Source: Sitta carolinensis (Eukaryota; Chordata; Aves; Passeriformes; Sittidae). Taken from it: a DNA stretch of 64,000 nt. How positions within the stretch are numbered: the first letter of the stretch is position 1; each line of letters begins with the position of its first letter. The position numbers and the translations under genes are program-made. The stretch is from NCBI GenBank assembly GCA_032173965.1, contig JAVUNC010000006.1, positions 41,387,870-41,451,869 of the forward strand, written 5' to 3'. Below are positions 36,223-50,114 of the stretch, one piece after another. The notes below the pieces were generated by a model. It saw only the letters and a program-made list of their open reading frames with translations, was not told the DNA's origin and searched no databases.

Positions 36223-39200
36223 TCTAGGTAAATACTGTGCACATCTAAAACTCTAATATGCTTGTATAAAAAGAATCATAATTCTTCAACTTTTGTTACC
36301 ATATGCTATCATATTCAAAAATGAGGCAATTTTAATAATGAACAGGAGATAGTCAAAATGTCAGTGAACATCCTCGTAGGTTCAGATTCAAATAATAGTT
36401 CTGCTAGAGAAATATTGTCTCCAAGGCCTGCTGCAAAAATGCACTATATAATTAAAAGTAAAAAAAAATTCCAGATAAAACCCATGTCATTAAAGCCAGA
36501 ATGAGAGTAGAATGCAATTATAGTGGTCAGCAATATGATCAGGCAAACACTGATCTCAATTCAAAGTATTTTATATTCTATATTCATGTTAATAGCGTTT
36601 CCATCATCTGATCTTCAAGAATGCGTAAATGATCACGTGAGGAAAAATTTATTTCCTCACCTCATAATGGTCAGCTCTCATTTTGGCCTTGAGAAATACA
36701 CACAGTGTTCTGGGACCTTTGCCATACCTATGCTGGATAGGGTGTGTAAATCATGAAGTGAGACTCTGTTCTATGTTTCTTTTTCTTTCAGCAGTTCTTA
36801 TTGGATGCTTTGCTTCATTTTTCAAAATGGACACAAGCTGGGTTAAAAAAACCCCACACTTGTATCCTTAACAAGCCTGAAAATTCAATTCTGATAATGC
36901 AGTGGAGATTTATCAACATTTTCTCATCAAATAGATTGTAGGTACAGTCTGTTAGATATTTTAAAAGATGAAGCAATAATGACCCCAACATGAAAGTTGG
37001 TAATTGGAGCAGCTTTCATTTCACATTGTGCCCGGCATGGGGAATTTGACTGGTATCTGATTATATAATTTATAATCTATTGATAAAAATGCAATTTCCA
37101 GGTTATTAAAATGTGAGAAGGTCATACTTCAATAACTGAATAGCTATTTAAAGATTTTTTGAGAGGACACTTTAAATCAGTGCTGTTGACAACCAAAGAG
37201 ACAGAACTTTAAAAGAGGAATGTTCTTTGCCCTCCTAAAACCAGAGCTCCTGCCTTCTTTGGTCTTGCATTATATCCATTCAGAAGTGTTGTACTGCTGT
37301 TTACACTTCTTAGAAATGAAACTACTGATGCACTGCATTTTTGTTTGTTTTTAAAAATCTATAATTAATTTCTTAAGTTCAGAAATAATTTTTTCAATTT
37401 CTTACTGATTTTTTAAAATGTAAAGCCTATAGCAACAAAGGCAAATTTTGAAATTAATAATAGCCATCTGGGTTTATTTACCCAAGTAACTTCCTTTAAA
37501 TCATATTGATATTTCTGAAGAAGGCAGTTTAATTTCTTGGCTAGTAAAATGAAATGAAAATATTAAATAGAATATGAACTGTTTTAATAGAAGTCATCAG
37601 AAATGACTTTGAAAGCCAAGGACACATTGTTATACTCCATACCTATTACAATTAATGCCTTCATTTTCTTAGAGCAAATATTGTGAGGCATTAGATAAGA
37701 ATATTTTATGATAATGGTCTCTGAAGTGCAGAGAACATGTACATGTATTCTAGGGTTTGTTTTAGGATTTGATAAGATGTTGCTTTGGTATTTTGCCTGT
37801 AGCTGACCCAGAATGGGAAAATGCTCCCTACCTGCCATGTTTGGATCAGTAAACTAATGTAGAAGGTTGGAGGATGTACTGGATGTCACAGTTGGCCTAA
37901 TCCTTTTCAGTCAAGTCATGAAATGGTTGCACTTTACTGCTAAGGGCTCTGTCAGCAGGGGCCATGGTGGGACCATGTCTGTGTTTGCACAGATAACACA
38001 CAAAGTACTACAGTGACAAGCCATTTTTGAGCATCCAGCCTCAAAATCACACTCGAATCACATTGGCTCAAAGTCATACATGAGTCATTTTCTAGCGGTA
38101 ACTGATGCTGTGTTTAGCTGGCATGTGCAGTGCTTGGTTAAGCTGAGGTCAGAGGCACTACTGCTGCTTGAGTAATATCTGTTTCATGAGCCCTATTAGT
38201 GCAAAATCATGGAGACCTTGAAACTTTCTTGTTCTCATTGGCTAATGACAGAAGCCAGTTCTTAGATGAGGAACCTTGGAGCAATATTGTTGAACACCAC
38301 TACCAAATCTCAACTGGTAGTTTTCTTTCTACTGGCAACTTGTCCTCAAAGAGTTGAAGTTCTGGAAAACTTACTGAACGAATGCCATGACATGCATTTA
38401 AGGCACGGGCCACAAAATTCCTTGTCAGAGAAATATCTAACCATGGAATATAACTATAGCCCCTCTGAGACATTCAACCCCAGCAGAAGGCTGAGTAACT
38501 AAGGGATTAGCAATGACCTGGGACAGCAAGACAGAGAAACTGCATAACAAGAGAGGAGTTGCTACCTCATTAGTTTCAGGTATCTACAGGCTGGCTGTAG
38601 GTAATCAGGTTGTCCCAGATCAAGTCATGAGATCACAGATTTTTCGTAATGAGAACAAGTACAGAGGTTCATAATCTGATTATTTGGACAGGCAAAAGAG
38701 AAGGTAGAAGGTGCTTGTGGAGAGCTCTAGTCTAGGTGACTCTAGCACTGTTTGCAATTGCAGTCAGTGTGGCATTAAATGAACTTCCTCTGTCTGGCAG
38801 TGATAAGGCTTGCCCAGCATGGAGAGGTTATGATGGATCTAAGTTTCTCCAGCAGTGTGGAGATGATGACAATTTGCAGGGGAGAAAATGTTGCATCTTT
38901 TATGTTTCTGATTTCTCTCTCTCCCTTTTTATATGCTTATATTTTGTTTTAAAGGAAGACAGAAGGAACAGTATAAGCTACTTCAATATTTTTCTTTTCA
39001 TCCAGAGAGATACTGGTTCTCACCAATTAAAGGCACCTAAAATGGAATCATTATCAATGCATATTTCTACACAATCAAGGTGGAATATTGTTAAAATGAA
39101 ATAATAATATTTTGCAGTTCACAGATTTCTATATTTTAAAAGGTTAAAATATTAAAAAAGATATTACAGATGAATCTAAAACAGAAATAATTTGAAACAG

Positions 39201-39532
39201 GTTTCTAATGCATTTAACCATTTGATGTGATAACAGAATTCTGTTTCAATTCTAATTATTTTGATTATGGAAGATCTAAGGGCAAATAACAAGTTAGTCA
39301 ATTTCTCTGTGTTTTGAGAGTCTGGAAATCTGATATATGTTGTAGTCATGCCTGTGCAGGCTTTGATTTAGTGAGCCAATATTGCAGCTGTTAGACAGCA
39401 AACAGTTTCTAGTGTGGGCTCTGTTTATGTTCAGCAGACATTAGAGTCAGGCTGTGGTCTTGGCTGAAGCCTCAAACTGTTGTGCAAAGTCAAAACTGTC
39501 TTTAGCTGTGTTTGGACAAGGGTTGTCATTAG
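36223..39532. other. Unique AT-rich sequence, no gene recognised
   Basis: No gene or element named. The plus-strand open frame at 38736-39104 (122 codons) starts with a hydrophobic stretch that could mimic a signal peptide, but it has no domain and is probably chance. No splice or promoter context supports an exon. Confidence 0.5.
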
Positions 39533-40240
39533 TCATAGATTCATTGAGGTCTCCAGCAGTCACCTAGTCCTACCTCCTCTGACAATGCCTATGGTAAAAT
39601 AACCCAGAAAACAACAAAACAAAAGCTGTTTCCTTTATTTAAATTGGATCTTTCCATCGCATGTCATGTCTGCTGCCTCTCCTCCTTCCAAAATGTATCT
39701 CTGAGAAGAGTTTGGCTCCATCCTGTCTATACCTTCTCACTAGGTAGCTGTAGACAAAGATATGATCTCCCCTGAGCCTTCTTATTCTAAAAAATAAATA
39801 AACACAACTCCCTTAGGCTCTCCTCACTTGTCACATGTTCTTGGACTCGATGCACCATGTGAAAATCTTTAGAGAACTGTTGTCATAAATGCCACAGAGA
39901 AGGGAATAATCACTTCCTTGACTTATTCTCAGAGCCCAGGATACAATTGCCTGAATGGCTGCGAGGACACAGTGCTGAGTCACATTTAGTTTTTGTTTTC
40001 CAGGACCTCAGGTCATTTCAGCCAAGATGCCCTACAGCTTGTACTGTTGCATAGGACTATTATATTCTAGATGCAATATTTTGCCTTTGTTGTACTTCAC
40101 GGGGTTCCTGTCAACCCACTTCTCCAATCTACCCAGGTTGCTCTGAATGGCAGCCCTGCCAGCATACTGACTGCTCCCTCTCAGTTTGATATTATCAGCA
40201 ACACTTCTGGGAGTGCACTCTCTTCCATAGTCAGGGGCTA
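39533..40240 (-). mobile_element. CR1 LINE fragment, about 700 bp
   Basis: This is the longest CR1 piece in the window, reading antisense. In plus-strand order it shows the CR1 3' end (tcatagattcattgaggtc, cacctagtcctacctcct). Next come the aaattggatctttccat region, gaagagtttggctccatcct, gatctcccctgagccttctt and ctcccttaggctctcctcac. The last part corresponds to reverse-transcriptase C-terminal coding sequence: ttgccttt, cacggggttcctgtcaaccc, cttctccaatctacccaggt, ctgaatggcagccctgcc, cagtttgatattatcagcaa and gagtgcactctcttcc. The order is collinear with CR1, so it is one insertion with indels rather than several. No open frame survives. A 12-base A/T-rich slip (about 39786-39803) interrupts it. 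Confidence 0.9.
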
Positions 40241-40639
40241 AGGCTGTGTTTCACAACTTGGCATAACCAAGTGGTCACGCCTACGTGCTTGTGCTGTACA
40301 AAAAACTGTATGCTGATGACAACAGGATGCTCTAAACTGTACCACAGAGATATGTAAATAATTCCTTTTACTTGCAACCTCTTTTGCATTGGAATAATGC
40401 ATTCTAGAGTCTACTGCATTGCAAGTCATCTTCATATTAAAGGCAAATCACAAATAACAAGGAATTTTATGTCGAGATGTTTAGAATATTGCAAAAGAGA
40501 CAATAGTGAAGTAATTTTCTCCAAGGATACAGGGGAAACTTCTAAACATTTATGCTTTTGTGAAACTGTTGACAGCTTTAATCCTTTTAGAGCGAATTTG
40601 CTCTTTCTATATATGTGAGCAATTGACCTCAATGATAAC
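40241..40639. other. Unrecognised spacer between CR1 and an LTR-like element
   Basis: About 400 bases separating the CR1 fragment from the LTR-like element. No gene or repeat identified. It could include part of the 3' flank or U5 of the neighbouring LTR-like element, whose left end is uncertain. Confidence 0.4.
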
Positions 40640-41165
40640 ACTTGCTAACTACAGTGCTGCATCTGGGCTATCAAATGATACAAAACTGTACTCGTATTTG
40701 GGTGGATCAACACATGCAGGCAACCAGGGCGACCTCCAGAGAAAACTGAAATGCAAAGAGTGGATTTATTTCATTACCTCCCTAGCAACGCTGGGTGGCA
40801 AAGACATACAGGGACACAGGCTCTGTCAGGCTTAGGTCACCCTAGAGAGCAGTGGCAGGCAGGGCACTGCCTGCCCCAATAAGTCAAAGGGCTTTACCAT
40901 GTGCAGTTTATCACAAGAGTGTGCTTTTATCTACCTGATAAAATATTTGATGATCTATCTCTCTCAGTAGAAGGCTCAAAGCTCTCTGTGAGGTTTCTCT
41001 ACATATGAATTCTACTCAGGCAGAGGATGAACAATACTGTGCATAATCAGTGGAGTTTCCCACACCAACATTCTCAGCATTCCCTGCTTCAAGGTCACTT
41101 TGAGCGTGAGTGGAAACTATTCCCCTCTCACTAAATCTTTGGGGTTTAACCCTTTCCTCACAACA
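40640..41165 (-). mobile_element. LTR-like element, third family
   Basis: On the minus strand the upper end starts TGTGAGGAAAGGGTTAAACC (from 41162), a typical TG-initiated LTR start. A TATA-like GATAAAAG lies at 40924-40931, and an AATAAA signal at 40765-40770 (in gaaataaatcc) lies about 160 bases further on. A U5-like stretch (cagttttctctggaggtcg) follows. Spacing of TATA-like box and polyadenylation signal fits U3-R-U5 order. It differs from both other LTR-like elements. No internal retroviral genes adjoin it, so it would be a solo LTR. The 3' end could lie anywhere between about 40630 and 40690, and I found no clean target-site duplication, so the call rests on layout rather than family recognition. 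Confidence 0.5.
40765..40770 (-). terminator. AATAAA signal of the third LTR-like element
   Basis: Canonical AATAAA on the minus strand, correctly placed between the TATA-like box and the U5-like region of the proposed LTR. Confidence 0.45.
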
Positions 41166-44100
41166 TTTTATCTTAAAAGGACTTCCAGGTCTGTGTGTTA
41201 ATAGGATTTGATTGATAATGTAATTAGAAATTTAATGTATATTTTCAGCATCTCTGTATAATTCAACATGTGAAATGCTTCATCTTGTCTTGATCTGATA
41301 GGATCCTGACCTAGCTGTACAGGCTAGGTAATATGGCTGTGTTCCTCAGTGGTACAGCATATATTGCCTTAAATACAGTCATATTTTAACCAGGTTGTGT
41401 GGTTTCTTTTCAGCTAGGATGGAGATTCATTCATCATGTCCCATTCTGTGTATTAATATCCCCTGGTACACAGCAATAGTGACAGAAACAGTGTCCATTG
41501 CCACAAACCACAAAGTAACTCTGATTTTGGTGAGATATCCTTAGGAGAAATGAACCAATTCCCTTCTGGGAGGCTTGTCACTTGCTTTCCTCACTGGTTA
41601 GGCCATTTCTTTTTAGGCAAGTATGATATCCTACAGAAGCCTACATGCTCTAATGGAGAATTAGCTCTCATTCATACAGAATTTATTTTTATTGAATCTT
41701 GCTAAGTGTCAATGATATTTGTTCACAGGAGGTTTCGTCTAGGAATGTGATATCATTTTATTATTTCCAATTGTGCTATTATGTATTTTAACTAAGGTAG
41801 GCTTTTTTGTACAGTAAGAAAAAAGTTAGAACCTTCTTGAACAAGACAGTACTTTGTGATCTGCCTCGGGGCACTGAAGGAATTCATTGTACTTTTGTGA
41901 TTTGTCACTAGACAATAACCATAAAACTTCTTGACAATGCTTGTAAATTATCAAAGCAAAAATGTCTGATCCATTGTGTGTATGAGGGCTGTAGTAATCC
42001 AATGGGTGTTATACTCAATGTCAAAGAAATAGACTGGAATGTTGACTGTGTCCTAGAAGGTATTGAAAGCACTCCAAATGTATTAGAGTCCAGCTCTCTA
42101 ATGGTTACCAACTTTAATTGCTGACAGAACAGTCCCTTGGTTTAGTCAAGTAGGGGCTTAAAAGATATCTTCAAAGAAAAGAGTAGTTAACAATCATAAG
42201 GCAACTGCAGGGAAGCAACTTTGCTTCAAGTGAGAGCAGAAAACATGCAGAAAGGTTTATATAAGCCAAAAACCCCTGATGTTTTATTGAAAAGATGAAA
42301 GACTTCTTTTTTCCTAATCTAAAATAGTGGCATGACCCCCATCTCTGCGTTTCCAGCCAACATTTGATATGATGCCCTTCAGAAATTACTCTTATCAGGG
42401 AGATTACGCCCAGAGTTCTATGGCTGAAAAGAACTGTCTCTAGGGAATTACTGCCTGGAAGGAAGTTATCATTAAAGCTCTGTAAGAATAGACTTTGTTT
42501 TTCTTTTTTTTTTTTTGCCTCCTGGAAATCTTTAAAAATTATGTCCATGTTCTGCATGCTACCCTTTGGTATGGTCCTTTCTCAAATGAAGTAAGTTGCA
42601 GATTTAACTCATTTATTGCAGATTAGGGAAGCACGGGATATCAAAATTTTATTTTTAAAATTTTTGTCTCTATTCAGAGGATAATTCCAGATAGTGCCTG
42701 AACATTGGTTCATATTAGTTCAGGCTCTCCAAGTGCCTAAAACCAAAGATGTTATAGGGACTGACTGTTTCAAGCAGTAGAAGACAGGAAGACTTGTATC
42801 TGGATTACACTCTCAGGGTTATCAACCTTAACTTTTCATATTTATATATAATATGAATTATATTCATACTGCACAGATACATTTGTACATACATGTAATG
42901 CATGTATATATTCCATTCCATTTGTAAGTGATAAGAATTATGTAATAACAGTTTAAACCCTGCACAACAGAGTCCTCTTCTGTATCTGGAACTACCCCAG
43001 TACAAGCACAGACTACTGGGAGTTCTCTAGGTTTTGTTTGTTTTCCTTTTTCAAGATCTGGTTACCAAGTAGTTGTCCATTCTTGGCGATAACTTTTGCT
43101 GGTGTTGCCCAGCTCAAGTCTCTTCACGACAGGTGTTGTAAAAACACTGGATAAGGCAGGCCTTGGAGTTATTGTTCTAGTTAGAGTTCTTGAAACAGGT
43201 TCTATGGGGCAATAGGTTGTCCTGTGGATCCAGGTACACAATTAGGGCCTAGGAAGCAATAAGCAATAGTTCATGTCATCATGCTTCAATTCTCTGTTGC
43301 AACTTTAGGACATGTGAGTGCTACGCCATGTTCACACATATTTATTGCCAACCCCAAATTAAGCTTTTATTCTTGAATTTCTGAGCTTTTTTCTATATTT
43401 CTGAAATGTCCCTAGTCCATCTGTAAAGACTGTCCTTCTTTAAACTCTAATAATGATCATGATATATGAGTGCAGAAATTGATTTAAGAATATATACTTT
43501 TAGGACTTCAGGATTGGGTTGAAATATTTGGATGTAACATATGTTAAAATCTCAAACTTTAAAGTAGCTGTAGCTGTCAGTCAGACGTGAGGAATACAGC
43601 ATATGCCTTTACATGAATCTTCAGGCACTGGCTTTAAAACAATTTTGCAGTTAAAACAAAACAAATAACAAAAATAAGAGAGGACAAGTTGTGTTCCTTT
43701 GCATAAAGATAAACACAAGGTTACAAAGTGATTGTTGTCAGTTTGGCCAGAGCCCATATTTTAAGAAGTAGAACACTTCTGAAAGAGCCAAAATTCAAGC
43801 TTTGGTACAGAGAAAACTCATCATATGGGTAAACATGCATGTGCTGTCTGCCTCCTGAGATAAACTGTCTCTTCAGCTTTCTCTCAGCTGTACTCATTTG
43901 CCATCAGCAGAGGGCTGGTGTTGCTGTAGGGGAAGATGGTAGAACCTGACATAATAATCTATGTTTTATAGCATCAGAATGCTTTGATACATTGTAACAT
44001 CTGGCACAAGTGTAAATGGATTTCTGTTACTCTAATCAAATCCTCTGAATGATAACATTAGGTATGTACATACTGGTACATCAAAGGCCTCATTTATCAT

Positions 44101-47100
44101 TTATCAGGAAACAGAAGGGAAAACCTAATTTTTATGTAAATGCAGAAAAAATGTTAATAAAAAGCCCTTAGTGAAAGTCTCAGTATTGTTATGGAGTATA
44201 ACAACGAGCTTGACTTTTTTTATTTCACTGTTTGCAATGTATTATTTGGGATATTCTAACAAGTATTAGGTGTTAAAATCTGATTAACACTAGCTGGACA
44301 AACAAAATTTTTGTTCTGATATGAAATGAAAATAAGAGTTGTCACTGGCATACAGTAAAACAAGAGAGTACATGAGGATTTTCAAGTGTATAAGAGAACT
44401 GCTGAAGAATAATCATGTATTTCAATTTGTAAGTCAGGATGGAACAAGGATAAGAGACGTTCAGAACAGTAGTTCTTTGAATCCAAATCACAGAAAGCTT
44501 GTACTGTGTCTCAGGCAAAACTGGAATGTGATCTGGAATCTCTAATCAGTGTGTTGTTGGCTGTTATGATGTATTTTTCCTTCAAATTTTAAATGGTTTC
44601 ATTTTTTATTTCAGAACAGGATACATTTTTGTTTTCTTACTAGTCTCCATATTTCTAGGAATTTTTTTTCGACTTGGACTTCAGCAGTGCAGTAAGGCTT
44701 ACTGTGTCAGGTAGAACACCCTAATTCTATTTGTGCTCAGAAAGCCTGCTCTTAGCCTCTGGTTGAAAAAAGGGATAGTGATAACCTTTAAATATGGGGA
44801 CACAGAATCTAATGCTGTTCAGGTAGATGAAAAGCAAGTTATCATCCCACCTCTGTTTCAACATGGATGCTAAAAGTGCCTGATTTTGCAGTCACTGCTC
44901 CAGAAAAGAGAGAAGAGCTGATTTCATAAAATGGATGCTATTTGTATGTAACAGAAATTCCTAAACTGCAAAAAAACCTAGACAGTGGAATCTTCCCTCA
45001 CTAGACACAGCACTTAACTGCTGTGAAAGAAAGCTGTCAGTACTGTCTCTGATTATTCTAATTTTACTTTCAGATTTTTACATACCACCTGCTTATGGAT
45101 CCTCTATCCCCTTTGGCACAGAAGATGATATTCAAATAAGATATTTTTCTTTAGCATATTCAAAGATGATATTGACAGTCTAACACTGACTCTGAAGGTC
45201 TAAGTACCTTTTGTAATGTGGTTACTGAGAGAGCCCAGAGTAATTCTGGTGGCATTTGCAGCAAGAGCTCAGTGAAGGACAGTGAAGGACAATGGTTACT
45301 TCTCAGGAAGCTTCTGTGGCTGTCTGTCCCTGTCTAGAGAGAAAATAAAAGTGTTTTAAATTTCTCAATGAAAAAATCAACCAAATATGATTTCGGAAAA
45401 CATTTTAGGAAAAAATAGTTTAAATAATTTTTTTTTAAAAAATCTGCCTTTTTAAAACCATTTTGCTAATGATATAGTCATCCTGTAGGGCACGCTGACA
45501 CTGTTGTTAGCAGTTGCATTGTGTAGCAATATTCTTCCTGTTTATAGTTTTGTTGAAGTCCTGCCAGAATAATTGTGCACACTATAACATGAAATATAAA
45601 AATGCTGGTATCAGACAAATTTTAATTTTGGAAAAAAAGTATCATCTCAGAATCATTCTAAAACGAGAGCACTTCATAAAACTCCCTAATTTAATTGTCT
45701 CAAAATACCAGTTCTAAAACTGCTTTGATGATCTCCTACTTAACTTATTTGACTGCAGCTCGATTCTTCAAATAGACCCAATGTAAAAACATTTTTTTTC
45801 TAATAAACAGTATCCAATTGTTTCAAAGACACTGCGGTGTTTTGTATCATTCATTTTTAAAAAGTTTTCTGCTGCTTTCTGTTGAAACCGAAATCTTCCT
45901 TTATTAAAGGACTGCTAAACAGATTCAAATTTTGTAAAGAGCAGACTTCAAATTTATATGCTTTTGAATTAGCCAATAGAAAAAATAAGCTTTCTTGTCA
46001 GACTCCTTAGAATTAGAAGATACTGACTCTGAAAAGTCATCTGGTGCTTTCACCAAACCTCCTCTGGAAGCTCTGTGTACTTGTCTCCTGCTGCTATCTC
46101 AAGAACTCTTACTTAAAACCTCCTGTGTTCAAAGACTTGGAATGAAATAGCCTCGTAGAAAACAGACTTTTGTGTAGAATAAAAAGAGTACAAAGCTGAG
46201 AAGTTGGAAGGTGTTGAATAACTGAAAATCTTCACCTATTTACTGCATTTCTTCTTTGCCATTCTTGAAGTTCTGTAGACAAATAATTGGGTTTAATAAT
46301 TGGCCAGACAGCTGGCCCATGAAGACAAAGGACCAAAGACTTGAACTAAAATTCCTGTTATAGATTTTAGCGAATAGGTCTTAGAAAAAACCATCAATTT
46401 CAATTGCCATTTGCTTTACTTGTACCTTACTGTGGGTGCTTCAGTCCTCCATGTCTCCTGCATCCTGCTGGAACCCGAGTGTATCATTCTAGGAGGCAGT
46501 GCTGCTCCTGTGGGGCTCTCTGTTTTAGCTTTTGGCACATGCAAACAGACTGTAAGTAGGCACTATGCAGTTTAAAGGTATCAGCTGTCCTTTGTCATTG
46601 AACAATGGGTTGTTTCTCAAGCTGATAAGTGTACAAATGCCCTTGAAATATCTTTGTTTTCTTGCTATTTTTGCTTTCACTTTGTAGGCTTTCATGTCAT
46701 CCTTGAGGTATTCTAACATCTACTAGTAAAGAGCTACAATGCTCAGTTGATCTGAGGATAAATTGGTCTCCTTATGTCATTCATTCCTACTGTCATCAGT
46801 TTTATGCTTACTTTGGGAAGTGCTACTTTCACTGAGAGTTTTTTACGGAGGAAAGCAATGCATTGCAGTGGCAGACTGATAGATATGACCTGGAACAGTC
46901 TGGGTTGTGTCAGCTATTCTAATCTCTGTTACAAGAGTTGATGACTTCTGTGTTCTGCAACCTCATTTAAACTGCATCATTTTTTCCCCTCACTGAATTG
47001 TCTTCTAGCATACTGAATGACCTGATTCAAGCATGGTCTAGCTTTCATCATTAGTTTTGAAGTTGATCTAGTCTCTTTAAACTTCTGACCTAACTCCTTG

Positions 47101-50100
47101 GTTAAAAATATCTACAATACTAGGTTTTCTTGCTATTCATCATGTTTTATCCCACTTTGAACTCTCTTCATCAGACTGACCACTAGGCACCACCAAAGGG
47201 ACCCCCAGGAAAAAAAATGCATCCATAAAGGGAAGGGAAAATACGTTAATGATTTCAGGAAATTAATTATCATATGTATGTTTATTCTGGGACAATCAAT
47301 GGATATGTATATACAATACAGTATATAAACAGGAGCTCATCATGCACAATAACTTGGAAGGGATATCCCTGGTGCATTTGGCCAAATAAAGAATGCCTGC
47401 TTCTTAATCCTGCATGGGTGTTATGGAGTTTCTTTGATTTTTACTGTCATTTTGGTTACACATAGCTTCTCTTCTCTGGAGGCACACTGTTCAGCACAAT
47501 ACATATTCTTCCATCTTAGCAGAATGCTTGCTTTTTTTGGTTTTTTTCTTTCCTTAGCTATGCACAAAGATGCGATTTTGCCTCTCTCCAGAATCCTATC
47601 ATCCTATCTGTTCTTTCAGACCCATTTACTGTTCTTGCTCTTTTGTTGTTTTTTTCCTCTCCAAGTTCTCCCTTCACTCCTTAAAGAGAACAGGTAAATT
47701 AGCCACAGCCCTTCACAAAACTCATGGCAGAGAAGCTGTTATCATTGTCATTGGTTGAAGCTTACAGCACAACAGATGTCTTTTGCCTTTTCTTTAATTC
47801 AGTCCTTCTGTTTTCTGATATGGGGCTAGCCTTAATCACATCAGGCGCTAGAATCTGGCAGGCTTTGTCCTTTTCCCATCCAACTTGGATATAGCACTGG
47901 TTAACCAATCTCTTGGAAGAAAAATGTCACGGAGCTACAGTCTCTATGTTGCACGTTAAAAAGTTGAAATTATAAATGATGGGTCTAAGGACTTGTTAGG
48001 AGAAGATAATGTATTTCTGAGATGCTTGGAGATTTTTGATGTTTTATACTCCTACAGTGTTTAAATTACAGATCTCTTTCAAAAGATTTACCTGATTTAT
48101 GTTTTCAAAGCATTTTGTTCCTTCTAAAAGCCACTTGAGACTGTAACAATTTTGGAATCTTTTTTATACAGTTTGTCGACATATTGTAGAAAACTTTATG
48201 GCTTTTCTCTTAAATGGGCACAGAAGGCAAATGTAAAAATCTTGCAATTGATAAATTCAGAAAAAAAATTGACTTACAAAGACATAATTGATTCTTATGA
48301 GATTGTAATATTTCTTCATTGGAACTTCCCAGTTCACATGGAAAAACCTCAGTCCTAGAATGTGTCTATCTAGGCTGTGATGATGTCCTGCAAGCAATAC
48401 AATTTAAAAGATAGTTAATCATCTGGGTTTTTCACAGGCTGAATTAGAAAGTTTTAGCTATGAAATATACTGGTTGTGCACTTTGAATAATATATTAAAC
48501 CATAATATAGTAAGTGCCACCTTTCTTCACACTATTTAAACAGTGCTGTTTTGCCAGTAAGCAGTGCCTTTTTCAAATGACCTTTTTAATAGAACATGTT
48601 GAGTTCTCTGAAAAGTCGAATTTAATTTGGAGGCTGGTCTGTGCACATTGAACTTATTGCCATTTTGTCCTGGAGGAAAAGTACCTCGTCTTTAGTTAAT
48701 TTATGCCCTATGTGGCAAGGAGGTACAGACCTTTTTAATAAATCCATCTATAATATTAAGAATATGTACAAGTCTTTATAAGATCATGCTTCAAATCAAG
48801 GCTAAATCTATCTCTACAACCCTTGCTGAAAGTGACCAGCTTTGAAAGAAGCAGAAAAATAGCAGTATTTATTATGTAAGAGGGAGAAGTTCTCTTAATT
48901 AATATTTGATAATACTGAACAATTAAGCTGAAAAATGTATGCATTTTACAAGAAAACAATTGTAAGGATAGACATATGCACTGAAATATGAAATGTGATA
49001 TGATTTATTTTGTGTATTCTGAAACAGGTATAAACTTTGTATTGGAAGAAATATTTAATGCATTAGGATTAGTCTATAAGACTCAAAAAACAAACCCAAA
49101 TACAGTTAGTACAGTGCATTTTATGTGTAAGTGCTCATCACTGACATCATGATAATAAATCATGATTAGATGCACTTTCATGACTGTATAGCATGTTAGG
49201 TTTTTCCTTCACAGATTTGTGGAAGAAAGGTAACTATGGTGACGGAATACTCATTTGAATGATTTTATCTTAATTGCTGAACATTTTTGTTCCTGGCTTC
49301 TCCAGAATACCTTTTAATTTAAAACTAAAATATTGAAGATATGAGAGATATTTTAAATCCTGCTGCAAGGACATGATGACCAAAATGTGAGAAGTCCCTC
49401 AAACAAATATGCAAAGAGAGATGAGAAAAAAAAAAGAAGAGAAAATGTGATTAAACTTTACACAATTGCTAACTCACTCTGTAGAATCTGTTTTCTCAAA
49501 GTAAAATAACAATAACAGGTAATAATTTAAGAGTTTCAGTATTTTGTAGAATTACTCATGAACAGTTTGAAGATGCGTGATTTGGTACTCTATGTTTGAA
49601 TCTAGGATATCTTCTGGAGGTCTTAAATGCCAGACTTCCAAAATCCTAGGAAAGTCTAATCAAAGTCTAATCAGCATTTCATTATCATGTCTAGAGCAAC
49701 GTAGAAGTGAAGCTCCAGCCTGCAATTTGCTAAGTCTTAATTTTAGAGACACCTTCCCAAGAATAAAGCATCTTGGCCGATAAGTCTTTCTACATGACTC
49801 ACAAAGCTAAATATGCTTTTTATAATCATGGAGCTGAAAAACTGTGAACAGCTGAGTGGTTAAAACTGTACATTCAGCAGAGAGAATAAGAATCTCAGAG
49901 AAGTTGCTTAAAAAAATATTGGTGACTAAAGGAGAAGAGTGGGAGATGGAAAAAATTATTTGTCTGAGCTATTCCATATTTTTATTACCTTACATACTTT
50001 ATTTCTATCTGCAGAAGTGCAGAAATAGAAATATTGCTTATGCAAGGAGAAGGTGAAAATTGCTGCATCAAAAACTAATTTGGCAGAGTTGGCTGTTACG

Positions 50101-50114
50101 GAATGATGTACATG
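41166..50114. other. Unique AT-rich sequence, no gene recognised
   Basis: Nearly 9 kb with no gene, RNA or mobile element I can name. It contains a T run at 42504-42516, a TA-rich stretch at about 42838-42910 with a gcatgtatat/tacatgta palindromic core, a two-copy tandem agtgaaggac at 45271-45290, a two-copy tandem aaagtctaatc at about 49650-49672, and a purine run at about 49410-49446. The minus-strand frame at 42171-42557 (128 codons) has no domain and is likely chance. Confidence 0.55.

Noticed and set aside
38736..39104. Plus-strand 122-codon frame with a signal-peptide-like start
   Set aside because: Hydrophobic start is short, cysteine pattern matches no secreted family I know, and no promoter or splice support is visible.
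42171..42557. Minus-strand 128-codon open frame
   Set aside because: No recognised motif, Lys and Phe/Leu runs from A/T tracts, no supporting signals.
42838..42910. TA-rich near-palindromic stretch as a possible DNA-transposon end
   Set aside because: No matching inverted repeat or target-site duplication found; low-complexity AT sequence explains it.
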